The notes: generated by a model from the sequence alone, not told the origin. Positions 35,280 to 44,927 are shown, numbered from the stretch's first letter. The stretch: DNA of 64,000 bases from Gordonia rhizosphera NBRC 16068 (GCF_000298195.1 NZ_BAHC01000115.1:1-64000); one strand, 5' to 3'. Program-made: numbers and translations.

Positions 35280-36080
35280 TCAGGCGTCCCGGTCGGGCCG
35301 AGTGATGAAACGCTCCAGGTAGTCGAGATTCTGGCGCACCATCTCGATGGCGTGCGCAGGTCCCTCGCCGCCGTCCGGGATGGTCTCGGCCGCGACCGAG
35401 CGCACCGCCATGTCGGCGAGTTCGGACGCCGTGGTGTCGCTGCCGGGCGTGCCCGGCCGGTGCCACCACGCGATCCAGTTGAGCATGCCGATGATGCCGA
35501 GTGCGGCCGTGCGAGAGTCGGTCGGCCGCATCTCACCCGCGTCGATCCCCGCGTCGATCACGCTGCGGAACTCCCTGAGCACCTGCCGTCGACTCTGTGT
35601 GTAGGACTCGGCCAGCGATTCGGGCAGCTCGGCCTCCGACCTGATGAGGACTCGGAACCGGTCGCGGGTCTCCATCTGATGCAGCGCGATCGACGTGGCC
35701 ATCTCTCGCAGCTTCGCGGTCGGTGTCATCCCACTGCGTTCGTTGATCGTGTGCAGGAGATTGGCTGGGCCCTCGGCGATCTCACTGACGAGCCGTTCGA
35801 ACAGCTCGTCCTTGTTGGCGACGTAGTGATAGAGCGCTGGTCGGGTGAGGCCGGTGGCATCGGCGATGTCCTGCAGGGTGGTGCTGGCGAAACCGCGCTC
35901 GGCGAACAGGCGGGTGGCCTGCTCCATGATCTCCTTCTCCACGAGCTCGCGACGCGGATTGCTTCGTCCGGTCGCACCCTGACGCACCGTCGAGGACTTC
36001 TCGCCGCGGGGCGCTGCCGCGCCCGGGGCCGCACCACCGGTCTCCTCTGACGCCATAGGCGAAGGATAGCGGTGAGGCAT
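35280..36080 (-). CDS. TetR-family transcriptional regulator
   Basis: A 266-aa regulator (from the ATG at 36080; the ATG at 36056 is an alternative). After a charged, disordered N-terminus, the HTH runs MEQATRLFAERGFASTTLQDIADATGLTRPALYHYVANKDELFERL (landmarks RGFASTTLQDIA and ALYHYVANKDELF). The gene starts 7 bp after the FAD monooxygenase stop, at the end of the operon reaching back to 43848. It is therefore the best candidate to bind the repeated AT-rich palindromes at 43896-44051. Ligand unknown; an aryl-CoA thioester would fit the operon. Confidence 0.87.
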   Translation of the reverse strand: MPHRYPSPMASEETGGAAPGAAAPRGEKSSTVRQGATGRSNPRRELVEKEIMEQATRLFAERGFASTTLQDIADATGLTRPALYHYVANKDELFERLVSEIAEGPANLLHTINERSGMTPTAKLREMATSIALHQMETRDRFRVLIRSEAELPESLAESYTQSRRQVLREFRSVIDAGIDAGEMRPTDSRTAALGIIGMLNWIAWWHRPGTPGSDTTASELADMAVRSVAAETIPDGGEGPAHAIEMVRQNLDYLERFITRPDRDA

Positions 36081-36087
36081 GGTCGGG

Positions 36088-37635
36088 TCATCGAGACGTG
36101 GCCGTCGTGAGCGAAACGAGATGGGTGCGGGCGCTCACGAGGCCGGCCACCAGGTCCGAGTGGTTCGCATGTGGAGCCTCGACGATGATGAGCGCATCTG
36201 TAGTGTGGGTCAGCCGTTCGGCGAGATCGAGCCGGGTCAGCACCGCGGTCCGGGTGTCGTCGCCGGTGAGCCAGATGGCGCGGCACTCCGGTGGGTCGGC
36301 CACGAGCGCGTCGGCGTCCGGCGACCAGGCGGACCCCATGCGCACGTCGACGATCTGCGTCTCCGGATCGTCGTGCAGCGTGGGCTGGGCGCGACGCGAT
36401 GCGAATTGCTGCCCGCGGTGGTCGAGGGGCTGCCGCAGAACCCACGCCTCGATTCCGTTGGCGCCTGGGACCTCCTCTGCCGACACGCCCGCGTAGGCCG
36501 CGAGTCCCCGTCGGGCGACGTCCGGTGCGTACTCGAGGAAGTGCTCGACAGAAACCTTCCCGGCGCGGGTCATGTAGGCCAGCATGAGCTGCTCGACCGG
36601 AAGGTCGGTGCGTGCCGGGAACGACTCCCACCACAGCTCGCTGCGCACCGCGATCTCCTGCAGGTACTCGACATCGGGACGCCGCACGCGCTCGTAGGTG
36701 TCGAGGGCGTCCTCGAGCGTGGCGGCCGAGGCGATCGCGCGGTCGAGCGCGATCGCATCCTCCATCGCGAGCTTGGTGCCCGAGCCGATCGAATAGTGCG
36801 CGGTATGGGCGGAGTCGCCGAGCAGGACCACGTTCCCGGTGTGCCACCGCTCGCACGACACCGTGCGGAATCGCATCCACCGCGTGCGGTTGCCGATGAG
36901 CGGATGCCCGTCGAGGGCCTCGACGAACGCGTCCTGCAGGTACTTCAGGGACTTCTCATCGCTGTCCTGCGGCGCCGTCTGATCGGTCGTGACGTCGAAT
37001 CCCGCATTGCGCCAGGTGGTCTCGTCGGTTTCGATCAGGAAGGTGCTGCGGTCGGATGCGTACGGATACGCGTGGGCCACGAAGGTGCCGTGTTCGGTGG
37101 TGACGGGGGTGAACACCGCGCTGGGCAACGCGAAATCCGTTCCGCACCAGAGGTAGAGGCCGGCGCCGGTGTCGATGTGGGGACGGAAGTCGTCGATGAG
37201 ATCCTGCCGGGCGGCGCTGTTGATACCGTCGGCGGCGATCACCAGGTCCGCGTCGACCTCGGCCGGCCGGCGGCGTTCCCCGAAGCGCAACTCGACGCCC
37301 GCGTGCCGCGCGTGTTTCTGCAGCACGGCGAGCAGGTCGGTGCGGCCGATGGCGAGCAACTCGCCATGCGAGATCCGCGCCACGTTCCCGTTCACCTGCA
37401 TCGACATCTCGTGTGGCCAGGAGGCGTCCACTATCTCGTCGAGCGATGCGGAGTCCGCGTCCCGGAGGTTGCGTTGGGTCCGTGAGGCGAGGCCGACGCC
37501 GAAACCGAAGGTGGTGTCCGGGGAACTCTGTTCGTAGACGACGACGTTCGCGTCGGGGTGGCGGAGTTTGAGCAGGCGGGCCGCGTACAGGCCGCCGGGT
37601 CCGCCGCCGAGGACCGCGATGCGGGTGAGTTTCAT
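36088..37635 (-). CDS. FAD-dependent monooxygenase, salicylyl-CoA 5-hydroxylase-like
   Basis: A 515-aa class A flavoprotein monooxygenase. IAVLGGGPGGLYAARLLK binds FAD ADP; DADLVIAADGINS and VVLLGDSAHTAHYSIGSGTKLAMEDA are the DG and GD motifs. The last resembles the form found in salicylyl-CoA 5-hydroxylase (SdgC) and anthraniloyl-CoA monooxygenase rather than free-acid hydroxylases. ATG at 37635 overlaps the upstream aryl-AMP ligase stop by 4 bp, which supports a CoA-ester or AMP-activated aromatic substrate. It would hydroxylate the ring with NADH and O2. Confidence 0.85.
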   Translation of the reverse strand: MKLTRIAVLGGGPGGLYAARLLKLRHPDANVVVYEQSSPDTTFGFGVGLASRTQRNLRDADSASLDEIVDASWPHEMSMQVNGNVARISHGELLAIGRTDLLAVLQKHARHAGVELRFGERRRPAEVDADLVIAADGINSAARQDLIDDFRPHIDTGAGLYLWCGTDFALPSAVFTPVTTEHGTFVAHAYPYASDRSTFLIETDETTWRNAGFDVTTDQTAPQDSDEKSLKYLQDAFVEALDGHPLIGNRTRWMRFRTVSCERWHTGNVVLLGDSAHTAHYSIGSGTKLAMEDAIALDRAIASAATLEDALDTYERVRRPDVEYLQEIAVRSELWWESFPARTDLPVEQLMLAYMTRAGKVSVEHFLEYAPDVARRGLAAYAGVSAEEVPGANGIEAWVLRQPLDHRGQQFASRRAQPTLHDDPETQIVDVRMGSAWSPDADALVADPPECRAIWLTGDDTRTAVLTRLDLAERLTHTTDALIIVEAPHANHSDLVAGLVSARTHLVSLTTATSR

Positions 37636-39404
37636 GATGTCCGATCTTCGTCTGTCAGGGCCACGTTCTCGTCGATGACCTTGGTCTCGATGTCCCGACG
37701 TAGCCGCTTCTTGTCGACCTTCCCCACGTTCGTCTGGGGCAATTCGGATAGCCACTCGATGCGTTCGGGCCACTTGTACTTCGCGACGCCGAGGCCTGCG
37801 AGATGATCTTGTATGTCGCGCAACGTGAGTCGCTCATTGTCGGTGGGCACGAGGTATGCGCAGGCCTTCTCGCCCAGCCGCACGTCGGGCATGGCCACCA
37901 CCGCGGCGGTGGCCACCGCGGGATGACGAACCAGGAGCAGTTCGATCTCGCCGGCGTTCACCTTCTCGCCGCCTCGGTTGATGACGTCCTTGATGCGCCC
38001 CTCGATGCTCAGGTAGCGCACACCGTCGATGACGGTCATCTTGGCGAGGTCGCCGGTCCGGTAAAAGCCCTCTGAGGTGAAGGCGATCGCGTTGTGGTCT
38101 GCGGCGTCGAAATAGCCGCGGATCGTATACGGGCCCCGGCAACACAATTCGCCGATCTGCTCGTCCGGTACCGGCGTCTCCGATCCGGGTTCGAGGATGC
38201 GGATCTCGTCGTCGTCGGCTATGGGGGTGCCGACGGTGGTCTGCCGGGCCCGCGCCGGTGCGTCGCGAGGTGTCACCGTGAAGAGCCCCTCGGACATACC
38301 GAACAGCTGTACCGCGCGCCGCCCGTCACCGGAGTCGGCCCGCGCGAACAGTTCCGCTCCCACCTTCGCGCCCGACAGCACCACGGTGCGCAGATGTACT
38401 CGTGCCCTGTCGAATTCGGGCAACTCAAGTGCCTGATAATGCCCGTGGCCGATCAGGACGTCGGTGGCCCGGCTCCGGTCCATCAGTGCGAACGCCGACC
38501 GCGCGTCGGCGGTCGCCAGCACCAGACAGGCCCCGACCGAATGCGCGGCGTGCAGTCCGCAGCTGATACCCGCGTTGTGGATGATCGGGATCAGGTGGGC
38601 CACCCGGGTGTCCTCGGTCCAGCCGAGGCTCTGCGCGTACCAGAGCGCGTTATTCCAGTACTCGCCGTGCAACCGGGGGATCACCTTGGGAGTGCCGGTC
38701 GTACCGCCGGACAGCTGGAAAGCGACCACATCGGTCGGTGTGATGTGGCGTTCGATCTGTTCGACGAGTTGGCGCGCCACCGAATCCCCGACATCGACGC
38801 CCAGGGACTCGAGTCGGCTCTCCGCCGGTGCTGCTCCGCCGCCGGTCCCGGTGATCGACAATGCTTCCGGCGCGGGTGCGCCGACCGTGATGACGTGCCG
38901 CATGGTCGGATGGCCGACACCGTGACCGAGCGCGAAGCCGATCAGATCGAAACTGCCACCGGCCTCGACGATGTGCGCAACCGCGCCGATCTTGCGGCTG
39001 ATGTCGGAGATCTCGTGGCGGCGATGCGCGGCGAGTGTCGCGACCGGGATCAGTCCTGCCTTGACGCACCCATACCACGCCACCACGGTGTCGAGTCGGT
39101 TGGTGAGCTGGAAGATCACTGGGTCGCCAACCTCGAGGCCGAGCCCGATCAGGCCGGCGGCCACTCGATCGGTGCGGGCGTCGAGTTCGGCGTAGGTCAT
39201 CGCCGCGTGTGCGGTGATCACCGCGGGACGGTCGGGGAACCGCGTGGCGATGTTGTGGAAGCTGCGTCCGAGCGGCTCCCGACGCCAGGCGCCGTCGGCG
39301 AGGTAGGTCGCCACCCGGTCGGGCGGGTACCGGACGAGTCGCCCGTCCCCGTCCGACAGGGCGCCGTGCCCGGCGCCGGGAAGGTGCGTGTCGGTCGACG
39401 TCAT
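37632..39404 (-). CDS. Aryl acid AMP ligase (DhbE/SdgA-like)
   Basis: A 590-aa ANL enzyme. The phosphate loop reads LSGGTTGTPKVIPRLH, the signature of 2,3-dihydroxybenzoate/salicylate-AMP ligases, followed by NNALWYAQSLGW and GEKVNAGEIE, with the catalytic Lys in TNVGKVDKK. Start ATG at 39404 overlaps the upstream stop. Paired with the FAD monooxygenase, it resembles the SdgA/SdgC pair of salicylate-to-gentisate degradation via the CoA ester. A separate SdgB-like thioesterification or gentisate dioxygenase gene is not seen, so the product may differ. It acts in the cytoplasm. Confidence 0.87.
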   Translation of the reverse strand: MTSTDTHLPGAGHGALSDGDGRLVRYPPDRVATYLADGAWRREPLGRSFHNIATRFPDRPAVITAHAAMTYAELDARTDRVAAGLIGLGLEVGDPVIFQLTNRLDTVVAWYGCVKAGLIPVATLAAHRRHEISDISRKIGAVAHIVEAGGSFDLIGFALGHGVGHPTMRHVITVGAPAPEALSITGTGGGAAPAESRLESLGVDVGDSVARQLVEQIERHITPTDVVAFQLSGGTTGTPKVIPRLHGEYWNNALWYAQSLGWTEDTRVAHLIPIIHNAGISCGLHAAHSVGACLVLATADARSAFALMDRSRATDVLIGHGHYQALELPEFDRARVHLRTVVLSGAKVGAELFARADSGDGRRAVQLFGMSEGLFTVTPRDAPARARQTTVGTPIADDDEIRILEPGSETPVPDEQIGELCCRGPYTIRGYFDAADHNAIAFTSEGFYRTGDLAKMTVIDGVRYLSIEGRIKDVINRGGEKVNAGEIELLLVRHPAVATAAVVAMPDVRLGEKACAYLVPTDNERLTLRDIQDHLAGLGVAKYKWPERIEWLSELPQTNVGKVDKKRLRRDIETKVIDENVALTDEDRTS

Positions 39405-41722
39405 CGGGCGGCCACCGCTGGGAGCAGGCGGGTCAGGTCGGCGAGATGGTCGGGGTGATCGGCGGGGACGATGCCCGAGTACACCGCGGTCCAGCAACCG
39501 GGACAGCACTGCTGGCGGAAGACGACCGGGGTGTCGACATACTGGGCCGGATCGGAGGTCACCTGTGGACCGGCCGCTGTCGAGGGTCCCTCGAATCGGG
39601 CGAGGTCGAGTTCGCCGGTGCGGGCGTCCCCGAGCTTCCGGCCACAATGTGCGCACCCGACGAGATGGTCACCGTCGACTGTCACCTCGACGAGGTTGTC
39701 GTCGAGGCGCCGCGCGAGCGACAGGTCGAGCATGACGGCCTCGGAACCCGATGTCGTCGAACGGTTTCGGCGCTCCTCCCGCATGGTGTCCCGCGTGCGC
39801 CGGGTCGCGTCCTCGTCGAGGACTCCGCCGGTCACCAGCACGCCGTAGCCGGCGCGCGCGCCCTCAGGGGTGACCTTGCCATTGCGCACGTCCGCGGCCA
39901 CCGCCGCCGGTTCCCGCAGCAGCGGATCGCCGTAGCCGCCGCCGCCCTGCCAGTGCATGTACAGCACCTCGCCCGGCGCGAGATAGCTCTCCGCGTAGCA
40001 GGCGCCGATCTCCTTGGTGCCGCCGAGCTCCTCGATGGAGCCGGGAATCGTTCCGGAACGAAGCAACTCGTCCACCCCCGCCTCGCGGGCGAGGATCTCG
40101 AGGCCGGTGTTGCCGGGATAGCCGCCGGCCAAACCCGAGTTCTGTGCGACCGCCTTGCCCGCAGATGCGAACACCAGACCCATGGGCAGGCTTGTCCCGT
40201 AGGGGGTGACCGCCAGCGAGGCGCTGACCCCACCCCGATGCCGTCCGGGCCCACCGGAATCGGGCTCCTCGCGGCGCCAGAGGGTGAGCAGCGGATAGAG
40301 GAACTCGGTCATCTCGGTGTCGGGGATCCGGCCCATCGGGATGCAGAAAAGGCCGCCGGTGTCCATGCCGTCGGCGACGGGCCGTCCGCCGTAGCCGCCG
40401 GCCATCGGTTCCATCAGGATGTTCAGGAACGGTGCGGGCAGTTCGCCGCGCTCGTCGAGCCCGGCAACCACCGCGGTGTCCCAGGTGCCGCAGCACGCCG
40501 CCTGCACGCTCTTGCCGAGATCCACCGACCGGTCGAGCATCTGCGACAGGCATTCCGCGACAAGGTTTCCGGTCAGCCAGGCGGGTCCGATCGGCCCGCG
40601 GCTCACCGCCGCTGGGAAGGTCGCGTTGTTGATCGTGCCCTCCTCGGAGATCAGGTCGAAACACCGCATCAGCCCACCCGCCGACCACGGGATGTCACCG
40701 GCCAGGATCGGCAGCAGGGCGAGCATCACGCCCCCGCGCATGCCCGCGTAGGTGCAGTTGATCACGCCGGTCTGCGGGTCGGTGCCGGTGAAGTCGAAGC
40801 TCAGTCGGTCGTCGTGCTTGGTCATCGCGACGGTGATCTTGTGTACGCCACGGTCCCCGGTCTGCGCCTGATCCTGATAACCGGTGGCCTTCCAGGTGCC
40901 GTCGGGCAGCGCCGACAGCTTTGTGCGCAAACGAGATTCGGCGTCGTTCATCATGCGCTTCATGACCGCCTTGACGGTATCCGCGCCGTACTGCTCGATC
41001 ACCGCGACTAGCCGGTTGCGGCCGACGGTGTTGGCGCCGATCTTCGCGCGCAGGTCCAACCCGACGAGCATGGGTACGCGGGACCGCCGGACCCACACGT
41101 CGGCCACGTCGCGCTGGAGCTCGAAGTCACGCACCACCTTGATCGGCGGGGTCGGGACCGATTCGGAGAACACATCCGACGCGCCGGGGTCGAACGAGCC
41201 GAGACCCGAACCGCCCAGGTCGGGTTCGTGGCAGATCGCGCTGGTCCAGGCGAACAGCTTGCCGTCGTAGAATACGGGCTGGAACACGATGACGTCGCTC
41301 TGGTGCAGGCCCCCGCCGACCCACGGATCGTTGCAGAGGAACATGTCGCCCTCGGTGATACCGGGGTTCGTCGCCCGGTTCTGCAGAGTCCAGTAGACGG
41401 CCAGGTCGACCGCGCCGACCAGCATCGTGTTGTACAGGCCGACCTGAACCTCTTGTCCCACTTCGTCGCTGATGGCGAAGTCGAAGTCGTTGGCGTCGGT
41501 GACGATGGGTGAGCCGGACATCCGTTTGAGGGCTTCGCCCATCTCGTCGGTCACCGACCACAGGCGGTGGCGGATCACCTCGTAGGTGAGCGGGTCGACG
41601 GCGTCGATCTGCTCTTGGGTGACGGTGTGGACCGGCAGCGTCGGCGGCAGCGAGCGGTGTAGCACCGCCGGGTCGATCGGACGGCTGGAGAAGCCTTCGG
41701 AGCCGGGAATGGGTGCGGTCAT
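39401..41722 (-). CDS. Hydantoinase B/acetone carboxylase alpha-like protein with fused gamma-type zinc domain
   Basis: A 773-aa protein. Residues about 30-600 are a HyuB/oxoprolinase-B domain (DPLTYEVIRHRLWSVTDEMGEAL, NDPWVGGGLHQSDV, GRHRGGVSASL). The C-terminus adds a compact Cys-rich domain with CAHC at 690-693 and CPGC at 740-743, matching the acetone carboxylase gamma subunit type. In acetone carboxylases and relatives, alpha, beta and gamma are separate; here two are fused. With the HyuA protein next door it could be an ATP-dependent carboxylase or a lactam/hydantoin hydrolase. Start ATG at 41722, 2 bp after the hyuA-like stop. Confidence 0.87.
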   Translation of the reverse strand: MTAPIPGSEGFSSRPIDPAVLHRSLPPTLPVHTVTQEQIDAVDPLTYEVIRHRLWSVTDEMGEALKRMSGSPIVTDANDFDFAISDEVGQEVQVGLYNTMLVGAVDLAVYWTLQNRATNPGITEGDMFLCNDPWVGGGLHQSDVIVFQPVFYDGKLFAWTSAICHEPDLGGSGLGSFDPGASDVFSESVPTPPIKVVRDFELQRDVADVWVRRSRVPMLVGLDLRAKIGANTVGRNRLVAVIEQYGADTVKAVMKRMMNDAESRLRTKLSALPDGTWKATGYQDQAQTGDRGVHKITVAMTKHDDRLSFDFTGTDPQTGVINCTYAGMRGGVMLALLPILAGDIPWSAGGLMRCFDLISEEGTINNATFPAAVSRGPIGPAWLTGNLVAECLSQMLDRSVDLGKSVQAACCGTWDTAVVAGLDERGELPAPFLNILMEPMAGGYGGRPVADGMDTGGLFCIPMGRIPDTEMTEFLYPLLTLWRREEPDSGGPGRHRGGVSASLAVTPYGTSLPMGLVFASAGKAVAQNSGLAGGYPGNTGLEILAREAGVDELLRSGTIPGSIEELGGTKEIGACYAESYLAPGEVLYMHWQGGGGYGDPLLREPAAVAADVRNGKVTPEGARAGYGVLVTGGVLDEDATRRTRDTMREERRNRSTTSGSEAVMLDLSLARRLDDNLVEVTVDGDHLVGCAHCGRKLGDARTGELDLARFEGPSTAAGPQVTSDPAQYVDTPVVFRQQCCPGCWTAVYSGIVPADHPDHLADLTRLLPAVAAR

Positions 41723-41724
41723 GA

Positions 41725-43848
41725 TCAGCGCTCCTGGGCGTTGGTCTGGTCGACGGAGATGGTCAGATTGCCGAGATGGTCGATGGTGCCTGTGGTTCCG
41801 GCCGGGACGACGACCGTCGTGGTGGGGACCTCGATGACGGCCGGTCCGGGGATGACGTGTCCCGAGCGTAGTTTCGCGTAGTCGTAGATGTCGGTGTCGA
41901 CGTAGCCGCGCCTGCCGTCGAGGCACACCTTGCGTACGGCACTGCGGGCGGAGTGGGCATCGCGCGATTCGGCACTCTTCAACTCGGGCAGCTCCGGGGT
42001 GAACGGCAGGACGCCGGTGCCCCGCACCCGATAGGTGATGGCCTGGATGCCGGCCTCGCGGAATCCGCTGTCCTTGCCGTAGAGGTCGGCGTAGCGCTGC
42101 TCGAACGCATCGGACACCTGGGCCATCTCGGTTGCGCTCAGTGATCCGTCGGGCACCGGGGTGGCCACCTCGGCGAGCTGCATGGTGTAGCGCATGTCGA
42201 TCTCGCGTTCGATGTCGATGCGCGAGAATGTCAGGCCCTGACGTCCGAGCATCTCGCGGACCTGATCTTCGAGGAGGCGGAAGTTCTCCTCGACGCGCGC
42301 CGGATCGAGTGGCATGGCCGCCGGGTCCGAGAGTTCCTTCGCCAGAACGATATCCGACGACGCGAGGCCGTAAGCGGAGAAGGCGGAGGCGACCGGGCCG
42401 AGTGGCACGACGACGTCGGTGACCCCGATCTCCTGAGCGTACCGACCGCAGTGCGCGGGGCCGGAGCCGCCGAAGGCGTAGACGATGAAATCACGCGGGT
42501 CATGGCCGGCCTCGACCACGGTCTTACGCAACAGGTCTCCGGTCTGTGCGTTCTGCACCTCGTAGATGGCGGCGGCCGCGTCTTCCACGGACAGGCCGAG
42601 CGGTTCGGCGATCCGGGTGCGGATCGCCTCGCGGGCCAGGTTCACATCGAGGGCCTTGCGGCCGCCGAGCAGCCCTCGCTCGGGGAGAATGCCGAGGACG
42701 AGGTTGGCGTCGGTGTTCGTCGGCTCGGTGCCGCCCTGGCCGTAGCAGGCCGGTCCGGGTACGGCCTGGGCACTGTGCGGACCGATCTGTAGGTTGCCGC
42801 CGGCGTCGAGCCACGCGATCGCGCCGCCACCCGATCCGATTGCGTGGACCTCGAGGGTCGGCACGTTGATGGGGTGATGGTTGATGATCGTCGTGGACGA
42901 TCGGACCGGCTCACCGTCGACGATGAGGCCGGCGAGGAAGGTGGTCCCGCCGGCGTCGGTGGCGATGATGTTGCGGTGGCCGAGCTGCTTGCCGAGCGAG
43001 ACCGATCCGACGACACCGCCGGTCAGGACCGAGCCGACGGTTGAGATCGCGTTCGAGGGTGCCTCGGCTGCGGCGACCGCGCCGCCGTTGCTCTGCATCA
43101 CCAGCAGCGGGCCGGCGAGCCGGTGCTCACGCAGGGTCGATTCGAGGTGGCCGAGGTAGCTGCGCAGACCCGGTCCGATCTGGGTGCTCATGATGGTGGT
43201 CGCGTTGCGTGCGAACTCGCGGATGCGTGGGCTGACCTCGCTGGAGAGGGACACGAACACCGAACTGTCGATCTCGTGCACGATCTCGCGGATCCGCTGT
43301 TCGTGGGCGGGATTGCGGAAGGACCACAGGAGCGAGACGGCGATGGCGGAGATCCCGTCGTCGAGCAGGCGGCGGACCGTTGCACGTACCTCGTCCTCGT
43401 CGAGGGCGACGACGACTCGGCCGTCGCGGTCGACGCGCTCGGTGACCTCGAGCGCGTGCCGCTTGTCGACCAGCCCGTGGGACTTGCTCTGCGCGAGGAC
43501 ATTCTGCAGCTGTTCGGGTGAGCGGCCGAGGTAGCGGCCCTCGACGTTCATGATGTAGATCGAGTCGCGGTGCCCCTTGGTGGTCAGGAATCCGACCTCG
43601 GGCACCTGGCCCATGACCAGGGCATTGAGGGAACTCGTCGTGCCGTGGGCGATGTGGTGGGTGTCGGCGAGCATGTCGTCGAGGGGCCGTCCGAGTTGGT
43701 CGGCAAGGACGTTCAGGACGTCCATGACGCCCTGGGAGTAGTCCGGTGGCGTAGACGGGGATTTGCCGGCGATGATCTGGCCGTCGCCGTCGTCGAGAAC
43801 TGCATCTGTGAACGTGCCACCGACGTCCACTCCGATCACGTATGCCAT
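41725..43848 (-). CDS. Hydantoinase A/acetone carboxylase beta-like protein
   Basis: A 707-aa ASKHA-fold ATPase subunit starting MAYVIGVDVGGTFTDAVLDDGDG. HGTTSSLNALVMG, DAGGTTFLAGLIVDGEP and YAFGGSGPAHCGRYAQEIG are family landmarks. It phosphorylates the substrate (an enol or lactam carbonyl) in oxoprolinase, N-methylhydantoinase and acetone/acetophenone carboxylase. It is first of the minus-strand operon 43848-35280, with AT-rich operator repeats upstream. Substrate unassigned; the aromatic-acid genes downstream hint at an aryl ketone or aryl lactam. Confidence 0.88.
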   Translation of the reverse strand: MAYVIGVDVGGTFTDAVLDDGDGQIIAGKSPSTPPDYSQGVMDVLNVLADQLGRPLDDMLADTHHIAHGTTSSLNALVMGQVPEVGFLTTKGHRDSIYIMNVEGRYLGRSPEQLQNVLAQSKSHGLVDKRHALEVTERVDRDGRVVVALDEDEVRATVRRLLDDGISAIAVSLLWSFRNPAHEQRIREIVHEIDSSVFVSLSSEVSPRIREFARNATTIMSTQIGPGLRSYLGHLESTLREHRLAGPLLVMQSNGGAVAAAEAPSNAISTVGSVLTGGVVGSVSLGKQLGHRNIIATDAGGTTFLAGLIVDGEPVRSSTTIINHHPINVPTLEVHAIGSGGGAIAWLDAGGNLQIGPHSAQAVPGPACYGQGGTEPTNTDANLVLGILPERGLLGGRKALDVNLAREAIRTRIAEPLGLSVEDAAAAIYEVQNAQTGDLLRKTVVEAGHDPRDFIVYAFGGSGPAHCGRYAQEIGVTDVVVPLGPVASAFSAYGLASSDIVLAKELSDPAAMPLDPARVEENFRLLEDQVREMLGRQGLTFSRIDIEREIDMRYTMQLAEVATPVPDGSLSATEMAQVSDAFEQRYADLYGKDSGFREAGIQAITYRVRGTGVLPFTPELPELKSAESRDAHSARSAVRKVCLDGRRGYVDTDIYDYAKLRSGHVIPGPAVIEVPTTTVVVPAGTTGTIDHLGNLTISVDQTNAQER

Positions 43849-43895
43849 TGCGTGTTGACTCCTTGGGGTTCGGTCACCGTGGTGCTTACGCTGGC

Positions 43896-43910
43896 GTCGA
43901 TTATTTGACG
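43896..43910. promoter_or_regulatory. AT-rich palindromic operator, copy 1
   Basis: GTCGATTATTTGACG lies 47-62 bp upstream of the HyuA start. Its reverse complement, CGTCAAATAATCGAC, matches the two copies before the divergent isomerase gene. The core is a near-palindrome GTCAAATAATCGAC, typical in size for a TetR-family site. Confidence 0.6.
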
Positions 43911-44016
43911 ATGACGGTGATAAGTCAAGGCTGATCTGTGAACAGTGTCACTCAATTCTGCCTCTCCACGTGGGTCCTTGGCCCTTCTACCAGGGGGGTT
44001 GACGAATCTTCGCAGT

Positions 44017-44051
44017 CGTCAAATAATTGTCGTACACGTCAATAATTCGAC
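44017..44051. promoter_or_regulatory. AT-rich palindromic operators, copies 2 and 3
   Basis: CGTCAAATAATTGTCG (44017-44032) and CGTCAATAATTCGAC (44037-44051) lie 20 bp apart, directly before the AGGAAGG ribosome site of the gene at 44066. Together with the copy at 43896 they bracket the divergent promoter region, so one regulator, probably the operon's TetR protein, can control both directions. Confidence 0.6.
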
Positions 44052-44065
44052 AGGAAGGTGCAGAA

Positions 44066-44881
44066 ATGACGGAACAGGGCTCGGAGCGTACGACCGTGGA
44101 CCATCGGATCGGGCTCGTCGTGCCCAGTTCGAACGTGACCGTCGAGACGGAGATGCCGCAGATCCTCGGGCGTCATCCGGGTGCGACGTTCTCGTTCCAC
44201 TCGACGCGGATGCGGATGCACACCGTCTCGCCGGAACAACTGCGGGCGATGAACGCGCAGCGTGAGCGCTGCATTCTGGAGATCGCCGATGCCTCGCCCG
44301 ACGCCATCCTCTACGCCTGCCTGGTGGCGATCATGGTCGGCGGGCCGGGCGAGCATCGTCGGGTCGAGTCCGCGGTCGCCGAGCAATTGGCGACCGGGGG
44401 ATCCGACGCGATGATCCGGTCGAGCGCGGGCGCACTCGTCGAGGGTCTCACCGCCCTCGGTGCCGAACGCATCGCGCTGGTGACCCCGTACATGCGCCCG
44501 CTCGCACAGCAGGTGGTGGACTACATCGCCGCCGAGGGCTTCGAGGTGACCGCGTGGTGCGCACTCGAGGTCGCCGACAACTGTGATGTCGGGTGTATCG
44601 CGCCCGATCGGGTGATGGCCGCGGCGCGGTCGCTGGATCTCAGCGGTGCCGACGCCCTCGTCATCTCCGCCTGCGTCCAGATGCCGTCGCTCTCGTTGGT
44701 CGAGACCGCCGAGCAGGAGTTCGGACTACCCGTGCTCTCCGCGGCGACGTCTGGGGCCTACAGCATCCTGCGTGCGCTGCACCTCCCGGTCACCATCCCG
44801 GGCGCGGGCAGCCTGCTACGCGCCGACATGGCACCCGCCGTCGGCGACACCCCACCGGCAACCGAATCCGTGCCGGCCTGA
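44066..44881 (+). CDS. Maleate isomerase/Asp-Glu racemase-superfamily protein
   Basis: A 271-aa protein. IGLVVPSSNVTVETEMPQIL is the typical start of maleate cis-trans isomerases and arylmalonate decarboxylases, and the two catalytic cysteines are present: C85 (ILYACLVA) and C203 (VISACVQMPS). Both fit a two-Cys isomerase/racemase mechanism; arylmalonate decarboxylases keep only one Cys, so an isomerase is more likely. ATG at 44066 with AGGAAGG upstream. It is first in the plus-strand operon with the VOC protein, a small protein and a hydrolase. It may isomerise a ring-fission dicarboxylate. Confidence 0.85.
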   Translation: MTEQGSERTTVDHRIGLVVPSSNVTVETEMPQILGRHPGATFSFHSTRMRMHTVSPEQLRAMNAQRERCILEIADASPDAILYACLVAIMVGGPGEHRRVESAVAEQLATGGSDAMIRSSAGALVEGLTALGAERIALVTPYMRPLAQQVVDYIAAEGFEVTAWCALEVADNCDVGCIAPDRVMAAARSLDLSGADALVISACVQMPSLSLVETAEQEFGLPVLSAATSGAYSILRALHLPVTIPGAGSLLRADMAPAVGDTPPATESVPA

Positions 44882-44927
44882 ACCGCACCGCGTCGTCGTC
44901 AAAACATAGCCACGGAGGCACTCAACC

